This document shows positions 11,897 to 14,985 of a stretch of DNA of 14,985 nucleotides, piece after piece (position 1 is the first letter of the stretch; every line of letters begins with the position of its first letter). The notes below the pieces were generated by a model that searched no databases, was not told where the DNA came from, and was given only the letters and a program-made list of their open reading frames with translations. The position numbers and the translations under genes are program-made. Source of the stretch: Dehalococcoidia bacterium (GTDB taxonomy: Bacteria; Chloroflexota; Dehalococcoidia; UBA3495); the NCBI GenBank assembly GCA_002730485.1, contig PCAH01000188.1, forward strand, positions 1 through 14,985. The letters run 5' to 3'.

Positions 11897-13357
11897 TTAG
11901 CCGTGCTCGGGCAGCGAGTGGGGGAGAGAGGTCTCTCCCATGAGGAACAGGTCGATTGACCGGGCTGTTTCCCGACCTTCTGCGATGGCCCAGACCACCA
12001 ATGACTGCCCTCTGGCCGCGTCACCGGCGGCAAAGACCCCGGAAACACTGCTCATGCGTTTGCCGTCAAGGGCGATGTTGCCCCGACCGTCAAGCTCCAC
12101 ACCTAGCTGAGCGAGCATCCCATCACCTTCTGGGTGTAGGAATCCCATGGCCAGCAGAGTCAGTTCAGTCTCCATCTCGAACTCGCTGCCAGGAATCTCA
12201 ACCATGGATGGCCTACCACCGCTTTCTCCTGGCTGCCACTCCACCTTTACACCGTGTAGTTTCTCCAGTTTGCCGTTGCTGCCGGAGAAAGACTTGGTCA
12301 GTATGGAGTATTCGCGGATGCCGCCTTCTTCATGGGCAGGGGAAGAGCGGAGCACTTGGGGCCATTGGGGCCAGGGGTTATTGCCAGGCCTTTGTTCCGG
12401 TGGTTCAGCTAATAGTTCTAGCTGATGCACCACTTCGGCGCCCTGACGGATGGCAGTGCCCAAGCAGTCAGCCCCGGTATCGCCACCGCCAAGGATCACG
12501 ACCCGCTTGCCCTCAGCCTCGATCCGGTCTTCTGCTGAGATTTCCTCTCCGGACAATACTTTGTTCTGTTGGGAAAGGTACTCCATGGCCAAATGGACAC
12601 CATCAAGTTCTCTACCGGGGACGTCCAGTTCTCTGGCCTCTGTGGAGCCGCAGGCCAGACAGACAGCATCGAAATCCGAGAGTAGTTTTTCCACCGGGAG
12701 ATCGACGCCGACGTTGGTGTTAGTCAGGAAGGTGATGCCCTCTGCGGCCATCAGGTCCACGCGGCGCTGGACCACGTTCTTTTCCAGCTTGAATTCTGGT
12801 ATGCCCAGGGCCAACAGGCCACCGATATAGCCAGCCCGTTCAATGATCGTCACCAGATGACCGGCGCGGTTCAATTGTTGGGCTGCGGCCAGGCCCGAGG
12901 GGCCGGAACCAACCACAGCGATCTTCTTACCCGTTCGAACTGCTGGGGGCTCTGGCTTGATCAAGCCACTCTCGTATCCGCGTTCAACTATTTCCTTCTC
13001 GATGTACTCAATGGTCACCGGATCGGAGTTGATGCTGAGGACACAGCTTGCTTCGCAAGGCGCGGGGCAGACCCGGCCAGTAAATTCGGGGAAATTATTG
13101 GTGGAAAGCAGGATTTCCAGAGCGCCCGACCAGTTACCCAGGTATACCTGGTGATTGAACTCAGGTATGACGTTGCCGAGGGGGCAGCCCATGTGGCAAA
13201 AGGGGACGGAGCAGTCCATGCAACGGGAACCCTGTTCCTTGGCCTGGTCTTCGCCCCAAGGTTGGTAGAACTCCCGGTAGTCACCCTTTCTCTCTGTGGC
13301 TGGTCTACGCTCCGGCGTGCTCCGGCCTGATTCCGTAAATCCTGTGGGTTTACCCAT
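11897..13357 (-). CDS. gltD: Glutamate synthase (NADPH) small subunit
   Basis: This 486-residue subunit passes NAD(P)H electrons through FAD and 4Fe-4S centres to the large subunit, which makes two glutamates from glutamine and 2-oxoglutarate. The N-terminal iron-sulfur segment has C46, C49, C54, C58 ([13 protein letters not shown]) and C97, C101, C105 (CPAPCEASC). Two dinucleotide folds follow: FAD site GSGPSG (150-155) and NAD(P)H site GGGDTG (290-295); the C-terminal FAD motif is [20 protein letters not shown]. The ATG at 13355-13357 was chosen because MGKPTGF is the standard N terminus; a longer reading from 13420 adds 21 residues with no family match. The start overlaps the gltB stop by 8 nt, implying translational coupling in a gltBD operon. 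Lone GltD-like proteins also partner other enzymes, but the context supports GOGAT. Confidence 0.96.
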   Translation of the reverse strand: MGKPTGFTESGRSTPERRPATERKGDYREFYQPWGEDQAKEQGSRCMDCSVPFCHMGCPLGNVIPEFNHQVYLGNWSGALEILLSTNNFPEFTGRVCPAPCEASCVLSINSDPVTIEYIEKEIVERGYESGLIKPEPPAVRTGKKIAVVGSGPSGLAAAQQLNRAGHLVTIIERAGYIGGLLALGIPEFKLEKNVVQRRVDLMAAEGITFLTNTNVGVDLPVEKLLSDFDAVCLACGSTEARELDVPGRELDGVHLAMEYLSQQNKVLSGEEISAEDRIEAEGKRVVILGGGDTGADCLGTAIRQGAEVVHQLELLAEPPEQRPGNNPWPQWPQVLRSSPAHEEGGIREYSILTKSFSGSNGKLEKLHGVKVEWQPGESGGRPSMVEIPGSEFEMETELTLLAMGFLHPEGDGMLAQLGVELDGRGNIALDGKRMSSVSGVFAAGDAARGQSLVVWAIAEGRETARSIDLFLMGETSLPHSLPEHG

Positions 13358-14985
13358 TTCCGACTGCTTCCAGCTCCCGCTCTGTACCCTCCCCGTTGCG
13401 ACGTCGCTCTTCCAAAACACGCCGATAGTCTCTCGGCATGATCTTTTTAAACCGTTTCAGTGCTGCGTCCCAGTCGGCCAGTATCGCGGCGGCGGGAGTG
13501 CTGCCGGTGTACTTCAAATGGTCTTCTATCAGCCCTTTCAGGGTGGCGATGTCTTCGGGGTCCGCCACCGACTCCAAGTCGGCCATTCCATCGTTGAAGG
13601 AGATGTCGAAACTATCATCCTTGTCGTAGACAAATGCTATCCCGCCGCTCATGCCAGCGGCAAAGTTTCGGCCAGTGGGGCCCAGGACAACGGCCACGCC
13701 ACCGGTCATGTATTCACAGCCGTGGTCACCCACAGCTTCCACCACGGTCTTCACGCCGCTGTTGCGTACGCAAAACCGCTCGCCTGCCATACCTCGGATG
13801 AACACCTCACCGCCGGTGGCGCCGTACATTGCCACGTTGCCGATGATGATATTCTCTTCAGGCACGAATGTAGCTTTGGGATCAGGGCAGACGACCATGC
13901 GTCCGCCGGACATACCCTTGCCCATATAGTCGTTGGAATCTCCAACAAGGCTGATGTTGGTGCCCCGGGTCAAGAACGCACCGAAGCTCTGGCCGGCCGA
14001 ACCGGTCAACTTGATGTTGATGGTGTCATCGGGTAGGCCATCTTCACCGTAGAGCTTGGCAATCTTGCCGCTCAACATGGCCCCAACGGTCCGGTTGGAG
14101 TTGTGGATAGGCAGGTCTATATCGACCCGTTTCCTTTCGTTGATCGCCGGTTGGGCTTGCGCAATCAACTGGTGGTCCAAGGCCTTGTCCAGGCCGTGGT
14201 CCTGCTCCCGGTCGCAATAAACCGGCTCGTTAGGGTCATCAGACTCCTGACGATGCAGCAGCCGTGCGAAGTCCAGTCCTTCGGTCTTCCAATGGTTCTC
14301 GGCTCCTTTATAGTCCAAGACGTCGGTCCGACCGATCATCTCGGCAACAGTCCGGAATCCAAGCTCGGCCATTATCTCCCGCATCTCTTCAGCGATGAAG
14401 GTGAAGTAGGTGACCAGATGTTCTGGTTTGCCAGCGAATTTCTTGCGTAGTTCAGGGTCCTGGGTGGCGACGCCCACGGAGCAGGTGTTCATGTGGCACT
14501 TGCGCAGCATGATGCAGCCGCTCACCACCAGAGCTGAGGTGGCGAAACCAAACTCTTCGGCCCCAAGGATGGTCGCTATCGCGGCGTCGCGGCCGGTCTT
14601 CATCTGTCCGTCGGTCTGAAGGACTATCCGGCTTCTGAGACCGTTGGCCACCAACACCTGTTGAGTCTCGGCGACGCCCAGTTCCCAGGGCAGTCCGGCG
14701 TGCTTGATGGACGACTCAGGTGATGCGCCCGTGCCACCATCGTGGCCGCTGATCAGCACGACGTCGGCATGGCCCTTGGCCACACCGGCTGAGATAGTGC
14801 CCACACCAACCTCGGCGACCAGTTTCACGTGAATCCTGGAATCAGGGTTGATATTCTTTAGGTCGTGTATCAGTTGGGCCAGGTCTTCGATCGAATAGAT
14901 GTCATGGTGGGGCGGCGGTGAGATCAACTCCACACCGGGAGTGGTTCTCCGTACCCAACCGATATAATCGTCAACTTTGTGGCCG
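13350..14985 (-). CDS. gltB: Glutamate synthase large subunit, C-terminal fragment
   Basis: The 3' 545 codons of the large subunit are present; the glutaminase and central domains lie beyond the right edge. Seen in order: [21 protein letters not shown] of the FMN/2-oxoglutarate barrel, [20 protein letters not shown] (FMN-binding), [17 protein letters not shown], and the 3Fe-4S cysteines in [12 protein letters not shown] (C-x5-C-x4-C). The C-terminal beta-helix of GXGXG repeats follows, for example [17 protein letters not shown] and [21 protein letters not shown]. The enzyme uses glutamine-derived ammonia channelled to the FMN site to aminate 2-oxoglutarate. Its TAA lies within the first codons of gltD. 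The promoter is outside the window. Confidence 0.97.
   Translation of the reverse strand, partial: GHKVDDYIGWVRRTTPGVELISPPPHHDIYSIEDLAQLIHDLKNINPDSRIHVKLVAEVGVGTISAGVAKGHADVVLISGHDGGTGASPESSIKHAGLPWELGVAETQQVLVANGLRSRIVLQTDGQMKTGRDAAIATILGAEEFGFATSALVVSGCIMLRKCHMNTCSVGVATQDPELRKKFAGKPEHLVTYFTFIAEEMREIMAELGFRTVAEMIGRTDVLDYKGAENHWKTEGLDFARLLHRQESDDPNEPVYCDREQDHGLDKALDHQLIAQAQPAINERKRVDIDLPIHNSNRTVGAMLSGKIAKLYGEDGLPDDTINIKLTGSAGQSFGAFLTRGTNISLVGDSNDYMGKGMSGGRMVVCPDPKATFVPEENIIIGNVAMYGATGGEVFIRGMAGERFCVRNSGVKTVVEAVGDHGCEYMTGGVAVVLGPTGRNFAAGMSGGIAFVYDKDDSFDISFNDGMADLESVADPEDIATLKGLIEDHLKYTGSTPAAAILADWDAALKRFKKIMPRDYRRVLEERRRNGEGTERELEAVGNG

Noticed and set aside
11956..12723. 255-residue plus-strand frame opposite gltD
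   Set aside because: Arg/Pro/Cys-rich antisense shadow. gltD is unambiguous there.
13296..14036. 246-residue plus-strand frame opposite gltB/gltD
   Set aside because: Antisense of the GXGXG domain of gltB. Its His/Val/Ala-rich composition is the expected complement.
1..14985. CRISPR array, tRNA/rRNA genes, insertion sequences, toxin-antitoxin or defence cluster
   Set aside because: No regularly spaced repeats, cloverleaf or rRNA sequence, transposase, or recognised defence domain was found on either strand.

Overview
The window looks like a chromosomal segment from an uncultivated bacterium, most plausibly a Chloroflexota member of the SAR202/Dehalococcoidia type. This is inference from gene content: a luciferase-like flavin monooxygenase (a family expanded in SAR202), a thiolase paired with a DUF35 zinc-ribbon protein, a tandem ferredoxin-like-barrel protein, and a lipoprotein with a Thr/Pro linker. 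No rRNA, tRNA, CRISPR array, transposase or phage gene was seen. Most genes are housekeeping or catabolic, with moderately GC-rich coding sequence. The exception is one AT-richer membrane-protein gene at 2729-3469.

Layout, left to right. (1) 1-616, minus: the N-terminal 205 codons of gyrB, running off the left edge. Its promoter, at about 720-728, sits between two dyads. (2) 617-1012 is non-coding; its right end holds a minus-strand terminator. (3) 1013-2138, minus: a two-gene operon with a Nudix hydrolase first, then a duplicated dimeric alpha/beta-barrel protein. (4) 2254-4616, plus: a RidA-like protein lacking the catalytic Arg, an unknown two-helix membrane protein, and a PepT-like M20 metallopeptidase that starts at TTG. 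(5) 4636-6481, plus: a good promoter, a 20-bp palindrome in operator position, a thiolase, a DUF35 zinc-ribbon protein, and a strong bidirectional terminator. (6) 6505-6930, minus: a VOC-fold protein with its own promoter. (7) 7084-9184, plus: a PAT-type GNAT acetyltransferase, then a luciferase-like monooxygenase with a terminator. (8) 9229-11883, plus: pyruvate kinase with a long leader, followed 4 nt later by an unknown lipoprotein. (9) 11897-14985, minus: gltD and the C-terminal part of gltB, overlapping by 8 nt and convergent with the lipoprotein gene.

Functionally, gltBD is glutamate synthase (GOGAT) for ammonia assimilation. Pyruvate kinase closes glycolysis. The thiolase-DUF35 pair acts on acyl-CoA chains. 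The monooxygenase, VOC, GNAT, Nudix, RidA and barrel proteins look like small-molecule catabolism, detoxification or metabolite-repair functions. I found no convincing undescribed multi-gene system. The best leads are the dyads placed at the gyrB and thiolase promoters, the duplicated barrel protein beside a probably leaderless Nudix gene, the Arg-less RidA, the AT-richer membrane protein, and the lipoprotein tied to pyruvate kinase.
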